Assembly: GCF_028369055.1 (NCBI RefSeq)
Contig: NZ_JAQNCZ010000007.1
Location: forward strand, 1 to 64,000
DNA: 64,000 nucleotides
From: Cognatishimia sp. SS12
GTDB taxonomy: Bacteria; Pseudomonadota; Alphaproteobacteria; Rhodobacterales; Rhodobacteraceae
Direction of reading: 5' to 3'
In this document: in pieces, positions 1 to 8,420 of the stretch
How the letters are laid out: every line of letters begins with the position of its first letter
Numbering within the stretch: the first letter of the stretch is position 1
Position numbers and translations under genes: made by a program
The notes under the pieces: generated by a model
Database searches by the model: none
What the model was told of the DNA's origin: nothing
What the model saw: only the letters and a program-made list of their open reading frames with translations

Positions 1-2
1 GC

Positions 3-1076
3 GCTGCACCAACACCGGACCCGGACGCGATTGCCGCCGCAGCAGAGATGATTGCCGCAGCCAAGAATCCGATGATCATGGTTGGCGGCGGCACATGGGA
101 TGCGGCCGAAGAGGTGCGCGAGCTGGCGCGCCTGTTGCAGGCACCCGTCACAGCGCACCGTCAGGGCAAAGGCGTAATGCCGGAAGATGACGATCTGGCA
201 CTGCTGCCACCGGCAGCTTGGAAATTCTGGCCGGAATGCGACCTTTTGATCGGCATCGGCTCACGTCTGGAGCTGCAGCACTTCCGCTGGCGCTGGTTCC
301 CGGAAGGGATCAAAACCCTGCGCATCGACATTGATCCGACTGAATTTGTGCGCCTGAAGCCAGACCACGGTGTGGTTGCTGACGCCGCGCAGGGCACCCG
401 TGCATTGATTGACGCTCTGAAAGGCAAGATCGCACCGCGTGCAGATCGCGCTGAAGAGTACCGTGGATATTCTGCGGCAGCGGCCGAAGAATTGACCAGC
501 GTTCAGCCACAGCAGGGCTACCTTAAGGTGATCCGCGATGTGCTGCCGCGTGATGGTTTCTTTGTGGAAGAAGTCAGCCAGGTTGGCTTTACCGCGCGCA
601 TGTGTTTCCCGGTCTACGAGCCGCGCCAATATGTGACCTGTGCCTATCAGGATAACCTTGGCTTTGGTTTCAATACCGCGCTTGGTGTGAAGGTCGCGAA
701 CCCGGACAAGGCCGTGATCTCGGTATCCGGTGACGGTGGCTTTATGTTTGGCGTGCAGGAACTGGCAACTGCGGTGCAACATGGCATCAATGTGGTTGCG
801 ATTGTGTTCAACAACTCTGCCTACGGCAACGTGCGCCGTGATCAGCAAACGGTCTATGGCAATCGCCTGATGGGCGCGGATCTGGAAAACCCAGACTTTG
901 TTGCGATGGCCGAGAGCTTTGGCGTGAAAGGGATCAAGGCGACGGATCCTTCGGAACTGAAAGAAGCGCTGGAAGAGGCCCTGGCCGCCAACGCACCAGT
1001 TCTGATTGAGGTGCCGGTCGAACGTGGCAGCGATGGATCGCCTTGGCCCTTCATTCATCCGGCTGCCCCTGAGTAA
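3..1076 (+). CDS. Thiamine-pyrophosphate-dependent enzyme, 5'-truncated by window edge
   Basis: C-terminal two thirds of an acetolactate synthase/benzoylformate decarboxylase-type enzyme. The frame is open to the first base, so the N-terminal TPP-PYR domain with its catalytic Glu lies outside the window. What remains is the central domain (VGGGTWD near its start, IGIGSRLE, LRIDIDP) and the TPP-PP domain, with the diphosphate/Mg motif starting GDGGFMFG and closing with FNNSAYGN. Family members perform TPP-dependent decarboxylation or carboligation of 2-oxo acids, but the exact reaction cannot be read here. The stop overlaps the next start (TAATG), so the AbrB gene is translationally coupled. 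It could be a 2-oxoacid decarboxylase serving the downstream hydroxyacid oxidase cluster (inference only). Confidence 0.9.
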   Translation, partial: AAPTPDPDAIAAAAEMIAAAKNPMIMVGGGTWDAAEEVRELARLLQAPVTAHRQGKGVMPEDDDLALLPPAAWKFWPECDLLIGIGSRLELQHFRWRWFPEGIKTLRIDIDPTEFVRLKPDHGVVADAAQGTRALIDALKGKIAPRADRAEEYRGYSAAAAEELTSVQPQQGYLKVIRDVLPRDGFFVEEVSQVGFTARMCFPVYEPRQYVTCAYQDNLGFGFNTALGVKVANPDKAVISVSGDGGFMFGVQELATAVQHGINVVAIVFNNSAYGNVRRDQQTVYGNRLMGADLENPDFVAMAESFGVKGIKATDPSELKEALEEALAANAPVLIEVPVERGSDGSPWPFIHPAAPE

Positions 1077-2149
1077 TGGCGGAAGCCAAGACCAAATACA
1101 TCCAATTGGCCTCGATCTTAGGATCGGGGCTTATTGGCGCTTTGCTTGGGAAATGGATCGGCATGCCGATCCCGTTTCTTTTGGGCAGTATGGCGACCTC
1201 TGCGATGTTGTCGCTGGGGTATTTCGCCAGCACCGGCACGCGGCTCTGGTTTCCGGTAAAGCTGCGTCATGTGTTTATTGCGGTCATTGGCACGATGATT
1301 GGCACGACGTTCAATTCAGACGTTCTCAAGGCTGTTCCGGATTTTGCCATTACATTGACGGCCATGATGGTGTTTGTCGCCATTGCGCAGGTGGTCAACT
1401 ACACGATATTCGCGCGGATCGGCCGATTTGATTCCGTGACGGCGAAATATGCCGCGATGCCGGGCGGTCTGGTTGAGGCGGTGTCCCTAGGCGAGAAAGC
1501 GGGCGGCGATGTCGAAGCGCTGAGCCTGCAACATTTTGTGCGGCTTATTCTGGTGATCGTGTCGATCCCGATGCTGTTCCAGCTGATTACCGGCGAAACC
1601 GTGGGCAGCGCTGCCGGTGAAACGCTGCAGCGCGCTCCAGCGGAATGGCAGGATTGGCTGCTGTTTTTGATCATCGTGCCGGTCGGGATATTTATTGGCG
1701 GGCGGCTGAAATTGCCGGCGAGCCATCTGATTGGACCGCTTTTGCTGACCGCAATCTTGCAAGGCTCCGGGGTGATTGACCTGAACGGACCGGGCATTCT
1801 GGTCAATCTGGCGCAGCTGGTCGTCGGGTCGGCCCTTGGGTCCAATTTTGCGCGGTCAACGCCGCGGCGGCTTGGGGGTGCCTTTTTGCTCGGCGGTCTT
1901 TCGGTGGGCGCAACTTTGATCATCGCCTCTGGATTCGCACTGGTTCTTGACCGTCTTGTGCCCATGCCGTTTGAGGCCTTGCTGATCAGCTTTGCCCCCG
2001 GTGGCGTGACCGAAATGAGCCTTGTTTCGCTCAGCTTGGGGGTGGCCCCCGTTCTTGTGACAACGCATCATCTCTTTCGGATTGTGTTCACGGTGACAGT
2101 GGCCGGCATATTAACGTCACGCGCAGAGCGTGTTGGCAAAGGGGGCTAG
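1076..2149 (+). CDS. AbrB family membrane protein
   Basis: 357 residues, almost entirely hydrophobic, with two internally similar halves of about five membrane segments each. This is the arrangement of the Pfam AbrB/'AbrB duplication' family, often mislabelled ammonia monooxygenase. Each half carries a glycine-rich stretch (GKWIGMPIPFLLGS early, LKLPASHLIGPLLL in the middle). The biochemical role of the family is unsettled; it is probably a transporter. The start overlaps the stop of the TPP enzyme by one base, which suggests uptake or export of a substrate or product of that enzyme. Confidence 0.8.
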   Translation: MAEAKTKYIQLASILGSGLIGALLGKWIGMPIPFLLGSMATSAMLSLGYFASTGTRLWFPVKLRHVFIAVIGTMIGTTFNSDVLKAVPDFAITLTAMMVFVAIAQVVNYTIFARIGRFDSVTAKYAAMPGGLVEAVSLGEKAGGDVEALSLQHFVRLILVIVSIPMLFQLITGETVGSAAGETLQRAPAEWQDWLLFLIIVPVGIFIGGRLKLPASHLIGPLLLTAILQGSGVIDLNGPGILVNLAQLVVGSALGSNFARSTPRRLGGAFLLGGLSVGATLIIASGFALVLDRLVPMPFEALLISFAPGGVTEMSLVSLSLGVAPVLVTTHHLFRIVFTVTVAGILTSRAERVGKGG

Positions 2150-2166
2150 GTTTTCTAAGGTCCCGC

Positions 2167-3117
2167 ATGCCTGATTCTTCCAAGCCAAAAAGCTGCTGCA
2201 CCCCAGCGCGCCCTGACCAAGACGTTTCCGATTCAGCTCAAGATATCTCGCATCTTGCGGCGCTGCGTGTTGCGCCCGATGCCGTTGCGATCCCTGGCGG
2301 GCCGTCGTTGGTTGGCACGCGCACGGCGGAAATTTTGGATGATGGCGAAGATCCGCTGCGAAAGACCCGCATCAAACCTTTTCGCATTGGGGCCACAACC
2401 GTCACCAACGCCCAGTTTGCCGCTTTTATCGCGGCGACAGGATATGTCACGGAAGCAGAAAGGTTCGGCTGGTCTTTTGTCTTCTGGGCACAGGTACCCG
2501 AAAGCGTGGGGCCCACCCAAGCCGTGGTTGATGTCGAATGGTGGCGCCGCGTGGATGGTGCAAACTGGCGCGACATCAACGGCCCGGGCACTGAGGAAGA
2601 GGCGTGGCATCCGGATCATCCGGTTGTGCAGGTGTCTTGGAACGATGCGCAGGCCTATGCAAAATGGGTCGGGGGACGCCTGCCAACCGAAGCGGAATGG
2701 GAGCATGCGGCGCGGGGCGGCAGTGGCGATGTCAAATTCCCATGGGGCAGCGAAGAGCCGAACGATTTTGATTTTCAACCCTGCAATATTTGGCAAGGCC
2801 GATTCCCCGAAGAAAACACGGCCAAGGACGGGTTTGTCACAACCGCACCTGCCAAACATTACGCGCCTAACGGCTATGGTCTTTACAACGTGGTCGGCAA
2901 TGTCTGGGAATGGACGACAGAGCCCTATCGGATCAAGTCACTCAAGAAACATGTGCGCCAGCGGCTTGAGGGGATGAAAGGATACAAGCTCTCAAAGGGT
3001 GGGTCCTTCCTATGTCATCAATCCTATTGCTACCGCTACCGCATCGCCGCGCGTTCGGGCACGTCGCCCGACAGCACCACAACGCATCAGGGGTTTCGCG
3101 TCGTCTGGCCCATGTGA
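2167..3117 (+). CDS. Formylglycine-generating enzyme (sulfatase-activating, SUMF1 type)
   Basis: 316 residues, one FGE-sulfatase domain. FGE oxidises the cysteine of the C-x-P-S/A-R motif of type I sulfatases to formylglycine using O2 and copper. The segment KGGSFLCHQSYCYRYR (residues 277-292) carries both active-site cysteines, Cys283 and Cys288, followed by AARSGTSPDS, as in bona fide aerobic FGE rather than EgtB-like relatives that lack them. The shine sequence TAAGG lies 6 bases before the ATG. All three sulfatases in this window have Cys-type motifs and are its likely clients. The N-terminus has a Cys-Cys pair (residues 10-11) and no signal peptide, so it should act in the cytoplasm. The last 31 bases overlap the convergent LysR gene. 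Confidence 0.93.
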   Translation: MPDSSKPKSCCTPARPDQDVSDSAQDISHLAALRVAPDAVAIPGGPSLVGTRTAEILDDGEDPLRKTRIKPFRIGATTVTNAQFAAFIAATGYVTEAERFGWSFVFWAQVPESVGPTQAVVDVEWWRRVDGANWRDINGPGTEEEAWHPDHPVVQVSWNDAQAYAKWVGGRLPTEAEWEHAARGGSGDVKFPWGSEEPNDFDFQPCNIWQGRFPEENTAKDGFVTTAPAKHYAPNGYGLYNVVGNVWEWTTEPYRIKSLKKHVRQRLEGMKGYKLSKGGSFLCHQSYCYRYRIAARSGTSPDSTTTHQGFRVVWPM

Positions 3118-4016
3118 TGGGGCATGGTGTGGTGTGATTTGAACCACGCGGTCACGAAGTCGATAAAGACACGGGTTTTTGCCGCCGAATGCCGGGCGCT
3201 GTGAAACAGCGCATAAAGGCCTGAGCCTTCTGTTGTCATATTGGGCAAGACCTGCACCAAATGGCCGGCGGCCAGATCTCTTTGCGCAAAGAGGTCGGGG
3301 CAAATGAGGATGCCCGCCCCAGCCTTGCCAAGCTCGATCGAAGCCGTGGCGGAATTCACGGTGTAGCGCCCCGATATGGTCACCGTTTGCAGTTTGCCCT
3401 GATCGGAAAATGTCCAACGGTCTGGGGCCCGGCGATTGGTATCCACAATGCAGTCATGGGCTTCAAGATCTTGCGGACGTTTCGGGATGCCTGCTTTCTC
3501 CAGATAGCTTGGCGCCGCACAGAGGACCGATTTGGTATCGACGATCTTGCGTACGATCATCGAGGAGTCGTTGAGCTTACCGATCCGCAGCGCGATATCC
3601 ACGCTTTCTTCCAGCAGGTCGGAAAAATCGTCAGACAAGCGCATATTGACGGTGATGTCAGGATAAAGCGCGCTGAATTTTACCAAGATCGGTGCCATGT
3701 AAATCTCGGCAAACGTCACGGGCACCGTGATGCGCAAATGGCCGCGTGGCTGGCTATGCTCGTCGCGGACCTCGGTCACGATGTCTTCGAAGTCGTCCAA
3801 AAGTGTCGCGCAGCGCCGTGCAAAACGATCACCGATTTCCGTGCGACTGACCGAGCGGGTGGTGCGGTTTAGCAGACGCACACCCAATTCAGATTCAAGT
3901 GCCTGCACATGTTTGCTGACCAATTGTGGTGTGATTCCAAGCCGCTTTGCAGCCGCAACAAAGGACCCCTCTTCCGCGACAGCAACAAAGGCGCGCATGG
4001 TCGCCAGGTGATCCAT
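3087..4016 (-). CDS. LysR family transcriptional regulator
   Basis: 309 residues. The N-terminal winged HTH (about residues 1-60: MDHLATMRAFVAVAEEGSFV..., then SKHVQALESELGVRLLNRTTRS) is followed by a type 2 periplasmic-binding-like effector domain. A GGAG ribosome site lies 8 bases before the ATG. It is divergent from the unknown membrane protein at 4121, with 104 bases between, and convergent with and overlapping the FGE gene. The CrgA/DmlR-like N-terminus is common among LysR regulators of divergent genes. Target and effector are unknown. Confidence 0.9.
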   Translation of the reverse strand: MDHLATMRAFVAVAEEGSFVAAAKRLGITPQLVSKHVQALESELGVRLLNRTTRSVSRTEIGDRFARRCATLLDDFEDIVTEVRDEHSQPRGHLRITVPVTFAEIYMAPILVKFSALYPDITVNMRLSDDFSDLLEESVDIALRIGKLNDSSMIVRKIVDTKSVLCAAPSYLEKAGIPKRPQDLEAHDCIVDTNRRAPDRWTFSDQGKLQTVTISGRYTVNSATASIELGKAGAGILICPDLFAQRDLAAGHLVQVLPNMTTEGSGLYALFHSARHSAAKTRVFIDFVTAWFKSHHTMPHHMGQTTRNP

Positions 4017-4120
4017 TTATTATCTCCGTTTCGGCGATTCTCTATATCCATATTCTCCATTTTCGCTCGAATGTTCGCAACTATATTTGCTGAGGACAAT
4101 CGGAAATAAGGACCAATTCC

Positions 4121-4954
4121 GTGCTACTGACACTCGCCTTAACCACCGTGGCGATACCCCTTGTTTTAGGGGTATTTCTTGCGTGTGGCGTGCAATTCAC
4201 TTCGGCAAAGGCGGCGCTTCTGGCGCTGTTTGCCTCGGTGCTCATCTTGGTGGTCTACTACCTGCTTGAAGGGGTGCCACCATTCCCGCCAATTTCCTCT
4301 AAACACAAGCTGGCCTATCTGCTGATTTTGATCGGCGTCGTTGGTTTTGGCTTCGGCGCGATGAAAAACGCCCCCAAGACCCTCATTGCTCTGGTCGTCG
4401 GTCTGGTGGCGCTTGGCTGGATCGCGCAGCGCAAGATCGCCTCAGATCCCTTCCAGCCTGAGCTGTTCCTGGCGCTGTTGCCAGTGCTGGGCCTGACCGG
4501 CAACACGGCCCTGCGTGCAGAGCTGCGCCAGGATCTGTTCCTCTGGCCGATCATGACGCTTGCGCTGGCCATTGCGGGCGCCATCGTCTCGGTGCTGGGC
4601 GGCTATATCGGCCTGGCGCAAATGTTGGGTGCCTGCGCTGCCTTGACCGGCGGTTACCTGGCGCTCACGTATCTGCGCGTCGCCGTATTGGGCAAAGCAG
4701 TCGATGCAGGCAAAGCCGCTGCATTGAACTGGGTTTTGCTGGCCAGCGTTTCTATCATTTTGCTTTCCATCGCGGTCTTTGCTTCAAAGCTTAGCTCCCT
4801 GGCATTTGTTTTGCTTTGCTTGCTCTACGCGATCCCATTCGTGGCGGCCCGATTTGCCGGCCGGATGAATTGGAAAGCACCCATCGCGACCGGTGGCTAC
4901 GCCGTTGTGCCAGCCCTCGCCGCTATTGCCACCGCCTGGCTCACCGCAGCCTGA
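4121..4954 (+). CDS. Integral membrane protein of unknown function
   Basis: 277 residues, GTG start preceded by AAGGA at 8 bases. It has roughly eight hydrophobic segments, a short Pro-rich loop after the second (GVPPFPPIS) and small basic loops. I do not recognise a family. It is followed after 23 bases by a secreted YceI protein, so the two probably form a bicistron. It is divergent from a LysR gene. A quinone- or isoprenoid-related role is possible because YceI proteins bind polyprenyl lipids, but that is inference. Confidence 0.7.
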   Translation: MLLTLALTTVAIPLVLGVFLACGVQFTSAKAALLALFASVLILVVYYLLEGVPPFPPISSKHKLAYLLILIGVVGFGFGAMKNAPKTLIALVVGLVALGWIAQRKIASDPFQPELFLALLPVLGLTGNTALRAELRQDLFLWPIMTLALAIAGAIVSVLGGYIGLAQMLGACAALTGGYLALTYLRVAVLGKAVDAGKAAALNWVLLASVSIILLSIAVFASKLSSLAFVLLCLLYAIPFVAARFAGRMNWKAPIATGGYAVVPALAAIATAWLTAA

Positions 4955-4977
4955 TCTCACACCTAAAGGAGACTTCC

Positions 4978-5568
4978 ATGAAAACTCTGACCAAACTCTG
5001 CTCTGCTGTATCTTTCGCAGCTGTCACCGGCTTCGCAGCGCCTGTTCTTGCTGCAGATACCTATATGATTGATCCAGCACACGCCTGGGTTCAATTCTCC
5101 ACCAACCACGTTGGTTGGGCCAACGCACGCGGCACGTTTAACGCGGTCAGCGGCGAAATCGAATTTGACAAAGAAGACGTCACAAAAAGCTCTGTGAATG
5201 TTGTCATCGAAGCGGCCAGCATCGACACCAACCTGGAGGCCCGTGACGATCACCTGCGCAGCCCAGACTTCTTGAACGCAGAAGAATTCCCGACCATCGA
5301 ATTCGTTTCGACATCGATCGAGAAAACTGGCGACCGTACCGGCCTGATCACGGGTGACATGACCCTGGTTGGCGTGACCAAGCCAGTTGTTCTGGACGTG
5401 GTGTGGAATTCTGAATCGCCTCTGCCATGGAACGACGCGAAAATCAAAACCGGCTTCTCTGCAACCGGCAGCATCGATTCCAAAGAGTTTGGCATCACCA
5501 AGATGGAAGGGTTCGGCCTGGGCCCAGTCATCAACCTGATGATCGATATCGAAGCGCTGAAGCAGTAA
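4978..5568 (+). CDS. YceI family periplasmic protein
   Basis: 196 residues. The ATG at 4978 has a strong AAAGGAG ribosome site and begins a clear Sec signal peptide (MKTLTKLCSAVSFAAVTGF, cleavage after APVLA); the longer upstream reading frame is not needed. The mature protein has the YceI lipocalin-like fold: YMIDPAHAWVQF at the start, then LRSPDFLNAEEFPTIEF and MTLVGVTKPV. YceI proteins bind isoprenoid/polyprenyl molecules and can be stress-induced. It sits downstream of a membrane protein and ends just before a strong bidirectional terminator. Confidence 0.93.
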   Translation: MKTLTKLCSAVSFAAVTGFAAPVLAADTYMIDPAHAWVQFSTNHVGWANARGTFNAVSGEIEFDKEDVTKSSVNVVIEAASIDTNLEARDDHLRSPDFLNAEEFPTIEFVSTSIEKTGDRTGLITGDMTLVGVTKPVVLDVVWNSESPLPWNDAKIKTGFSATGSIDSKEFGITKMEGFGLGPVINLMIDIEALKQ

Positions 5569-5572
5569 AAGG

Positions 5573-5595
5573 ATTGGCCGGTAGCACCGGCCAAT
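5573..5595. repeat. Hairpin immediately downstream of the YceI gene
   Basis: Perfect 9-bp stem ATTGGCCGG / CCGGCCAAT with a 5-base loop, starting 5 bases after the YceI stop. It lies directly before the U-tailed terminator, so it is likely a 3'-end mRNA structure. Confidence 0.6.
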
Positions 5596-5608
5596 TCACC
5601 ACAAAAAG

Positions 5609-5642
5609 AAAGACCCGCGCTGGCAACAGCGCGGGTCTTTTT
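5609..5642. terminator. Bidirectional intrinsic terminator between YceI and sulfatase genes
   Basis: 14-bp perfect stem AAAGACCCGCGCTG / CAGCGCGGGTCTTT around a GCAA loop, with A-run and T-run flanks usable on both strands. It lies between the convergent YceI gene and the last gene (sulfatase) of the tct operon. Confidence 0.9.
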
Positions 5643-5661
5643 CATGCGGCCTATCTGCGGC

Positions 5662-7257
5662 TTAGGATGCGCGCCAGGCGGCATCCAATTCTTCTTCGTC
5701 CCAGAAACCGATCAGCACGCCTTTTTTGAATTCAGGCTTCTTGGCTTCGATAAACGCATTGGTCTGGGTGATGCGGTTTTTGCCGCCGTAGGCCCAATCC
5801 AGCACATGGTCTTTCATTTTCTGGCGAATATCTTCGTAATAGGTGTGTTGCCCCAGATCGTTCATCTCTTCCGGATCGTTTTCCAGATCAAACAGCATCG
5901 GGCGCAGGCCTTCGGAGTGGACATATTTCCAGCGCCCGTCAAAGGCCATCACCATGCGGCAGTGATCCGTCGGGCGATCCAGCTTGGTCCGGGCCGCTGA
6001 ACGCCCATAGTCCGCCTCGCTAAAGACGCAGCCCTTCCATGTGACGTCTTCGCCATGGATCAACGGCAACAGCGAGCGCCCCTCAAGGATATGATCGCGG
6101 ATCTCGCCGCCCATGTAATCCACGATGGTGGGCACCAGATCGATGGATTCGGTCAGGCGGTCATCCACCGTGCCCCGCGCCTTGTCGGCTTTGGGTGACG
6201 GATCCACCACGATCAAAGGCACGCGGACGGAGGGATCATGGAAATACAGTTTCTCGCCCATCCAGTGGTCGCCGAGATAGTCGCCATGGTCCGACGTAAA
6301 GATGATCAGCGTGTCTTTGCTGCGGCCGGTGTTATCCAGCCAATTCATCAGGCGGCCAATGTGATCGTCAATCTGCGTGATCAGCCCCATATAGGCGGCG
6401 ACAACCTTTTCGCGCGCGCCGTCGCGATTGTAGATCGTCGAGAACCGCGCATTCTGGTTGCTTTGATAGACGGGATGGGCCTCGGTCTTTTCATGCTCTG
6501 CCCGTACTACCGGCACGACATCTTCGGGGCCGTACATATTGTGGTAGGGGGCAGGGGCGACGATGGGCCAATGTGGCTTAATATAGCTCAGGTGCAGACA
6601 CCACGGGTCGCCCTCTGCCTGCTCGATAAACTCCATGGCCCGATTGGTGGAATAGGCCGTTTCGCTGTGCTCTTCAGGGATGCGCGCGGGGCGATCGGCA
6701 TATTCGTTGAGCCAGCCATTTTTGACCGACCCATCATGGTCCACAACCGATGCGGCCCAGTCTTGCCAAGGGGTGTCACCATCAAACCCTTTGCTGCGCA
6801 GATAGTCGTTGTAATGGCTGGGCGTTTTCAAATTCTTCGGATGCAGGCCATCCAGGCGATCCCAGACTTCGAACCCCGCTTCGGCGATGTGTTTGCCCTT
6901 GGGGCTGGATGGGTCGATGCCAAGGCGTTCCATGCCCTCGATATCAGCTTTGGCATGGGTTTTCCCACACAGAACCGCCCGCGCGCCAGAGCTCTTGAGG
7001 TGATCCCCCAATGTCCATTCGCCAACGCGCAAGGGCACATTGTTGTAATCGGCACCGTGGCTGCGCACATAGCGCCCGGTGTAGGTGCTCATACGGCTGG
7101 GGCCACAGATGGGCGACTGCACATATGAGCGGCTGAACCTGACCCCGCGCGCGGCAAGGGCATCAATATTTGGGGTGCGAATGGTCGGGTGGCCCGCGCA
7201 TCCCAGATAGTCATAGCGCAGTTGGTCGCACATGATGAAAAGGACATTTTTTGCCAT
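5662..7257 (-). CDS. Cys-type sulfatase (alkaline phosphatase superfamily), cytoplasmic
   Basis: 531 residues. Type I sulfatase: the N-terminal metal Asp lies in FIMCDQLRYD, and the formylglycine motif is CGPSR at Cys51 in SPICGPSRMSTYTGR. The second metal cluster is SDHGDYLGDHWMGEK. There is no signal peptide, so it should act in the cytoplasm on an imported ester. It is the last gene of the minus-strand tct operon, 23 bases after the FMN dehydrogenase. A phosphonate monoester hydrolase activity is possible because that subfamily shares the fold and motif, but the adjacent FGE gene supports a sulfatase-type enzyme. Confidence 0.9.
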   Translation of the reverse strand: MAKNVLFIMCDQLRYDYLGCAGHPTIRTPNIDALAARGVRFSRSYVQSPICGPSRMSTYTGRYVRSHGADYNNVPLRVGEWTLGDHLKSSGARAVLCGKTHAKADIEGMERLGIDPSSPKGKHIAEAGFEVWDRLDGLHPKNLKTPSHYNDYLRSKGFDGDTPWQDWAASVVDHDGSVKNGWLNEYADRPARIPEEHSETAYSTNRAMEFIEQAEGDPWCLHLSYIKPHWPIVAPAPYHNMYGPEDVVPVVRAEHEKTEAHPVYQSNQNARFSTIYNRDGAREKVVAAYMGLITQIDDHIGRLMNWLDNTGRSKDTLIIFTSDHGDYLGDHWMGEKLYFHDPSVRVPLIVVDPSPKADKARGTVDDRLTESIDLVPTIVDYMGGEIRDHILEGRSLLPLIHGEDVTWKGCVFSEADYGRSAARTKLDRPTDHCRMVMAFDGRWKYVHSEGLRPMLFDLENDPEEMNDLGQHTYYEDIRQKMKDHVLDWAYGGKNRITQTNAFIEAKKPEFKKGVLIGFWDEEELDAAWRAS

Positions 7258-7280
7258 CGAAAGTCTTTCCGTCGCTTATG

Positions 7281-8417
7281 TCACGCCTGCGGGCTGCGCA
7301 GGTCTGCTAGTGATTTTGCCCCAATCTGGACCATGTTGTTTTCCAGATCGCCGCGCAAAATATCGTAGGCATGCGTGGCCCCTTTGTCGCCCAAGGCCGC
7401 AATCGCATACAAGAACGCCCGCCCCAAGAAGCAGAAATCTGCCCCAAGCGAGAGCGCCCGCAGGATGTCCAGTCCACCGCGGATGCCGCTGTCAAACATG
7501 ACCGGCACGCGGCCTGCGACCGCATCTGCGATGGCGGGGAGGGCGTCGATGGCCGCTGGAGAGCCGTCAAACTGGCGCCCGCCGTGGTTGGACACCCAGA
7601 CGGCATCCGCGCCATGTGCAATGGCATCTTTGGCGTCTTGCGGGTCCATGATGCCCTTGAGGATCAGATTGCCATCCCACGCCGCGCGGATACGGTCAAA
7701 ATAGGCCCAGTCCGGGCGACCGTCGACGATATTGCCGATCAGCTTTGCGCCCTCGCGCATCTGATCTTGCGGGAAATAGCGTTCAAGGGTGCGAAAGCGC
7801 GGTTGCCCATAGGCCAGCGTCGCCAAGGCCCATTCCGGGCGCACGGCAACCCGCCATAGGGTCTGCGCGTTCATTTTGGGCGGTACGGTCAATCCGGCGG
7901 CCAGCTGGCGTTCACGCCGGCTGCCAACGGGCACGTCGACGGTGACAATCAGCGTTTTCACGCCCGCGGCCTTGCTGCGCTGGATCAGGTCGTCAAGAAC
8001 CTCGGGTTCTTTTGGCGCGTAGATCTGCATCCAGGTCTGGTCCGGGGCAATGCCCGCCACCGTCTCGGGATCTTCGTTGGCCACCATGCTCAGCCCGTAG
8101 GGGATGGATTTCTCCGCCGCCATACGCGCCAGAGATTTCTCAGCGCCGGGCCACATCAACCCTGACATGCCGACCGGGGCGGCACCGAAGGGGGCAGAGA
8201 ACTCTTGGCCAAACAAAGTGGTTGTCAGGTCAGGTGTGAACCGGCCCCCCAACACACGCGGGGTCAGGTGCACCGCGTCGAGCGCGGCGCGATTGCGGTC
8301 CACCAAGCGTTCCATGCCGGTGCCGCTGTCCAGATATTCCCAGGCGAAAAACGGGATACGTTTCTTGGCCCGATCCGCAAGGTGCCAGATAGAGGGGTAT
8401 TTATTTGCAAGATCCAT
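7281..8417 (-). CDS. FMN-dependent alpha-hydroxy-acid dehydrogenase (LldD/glycolate oxidase family)
   Basis: 378 residues, TIM-barrel FMN enzyme oxidising 2-hydroxy acids to 2-oxo acids. The signature SNHGGRQ (residues 276-282) holds the catalytic His278 and substrate-binding Arg281. The FMN phosphate loop FDSGIRGG and the C-terminal GRAFLY are present. It begins 3 bases after the upstream sulfatase stop and is followed by another sulfatase, so the three are surely co-transcribed. Lactate is the default substrate, but the sandwich between two sulfatases suggests a 2-hydroxy acid released from a sulfate ester (inference). It is soluble, with no membrane-anchoring loop obvious. Confidence 0.9.
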   Translation of the reverse strand: MDLANKYPSIWHLADRAKKRIPFFAWEYLDSGTGMERLVDRNRAALDAVHLTPRVLGGRFTPDLTTTLFGQEFSAPFGAAPVGMSGLMWPGAEKSLARMAAEKSIPYGLSMVANEDPETVAGIAPDQTWMQIYAPKEPEVLDDLIQRSKAAGVKTLIVTVDVPVGSRRERQLAAGLTVPPKMNAQTLWRVAVRPEWALATLAYGQPRFRTLERYFPQDQMREGAKLIGNIVDGRPDWAYFDRIRAAWDGNLILKGIMDPQDAKDAIAHGADAVWVSNHGGRQFDGSPAAIDALPAIADAVAGRVPVMFDSGIRGGLDILRALSLGADFCFLGRAFLYAIAALGDKGATHAYDILRGDLENNMVQIGAKSLADLRSPQA

Positions 8418-8420
8418 GGT

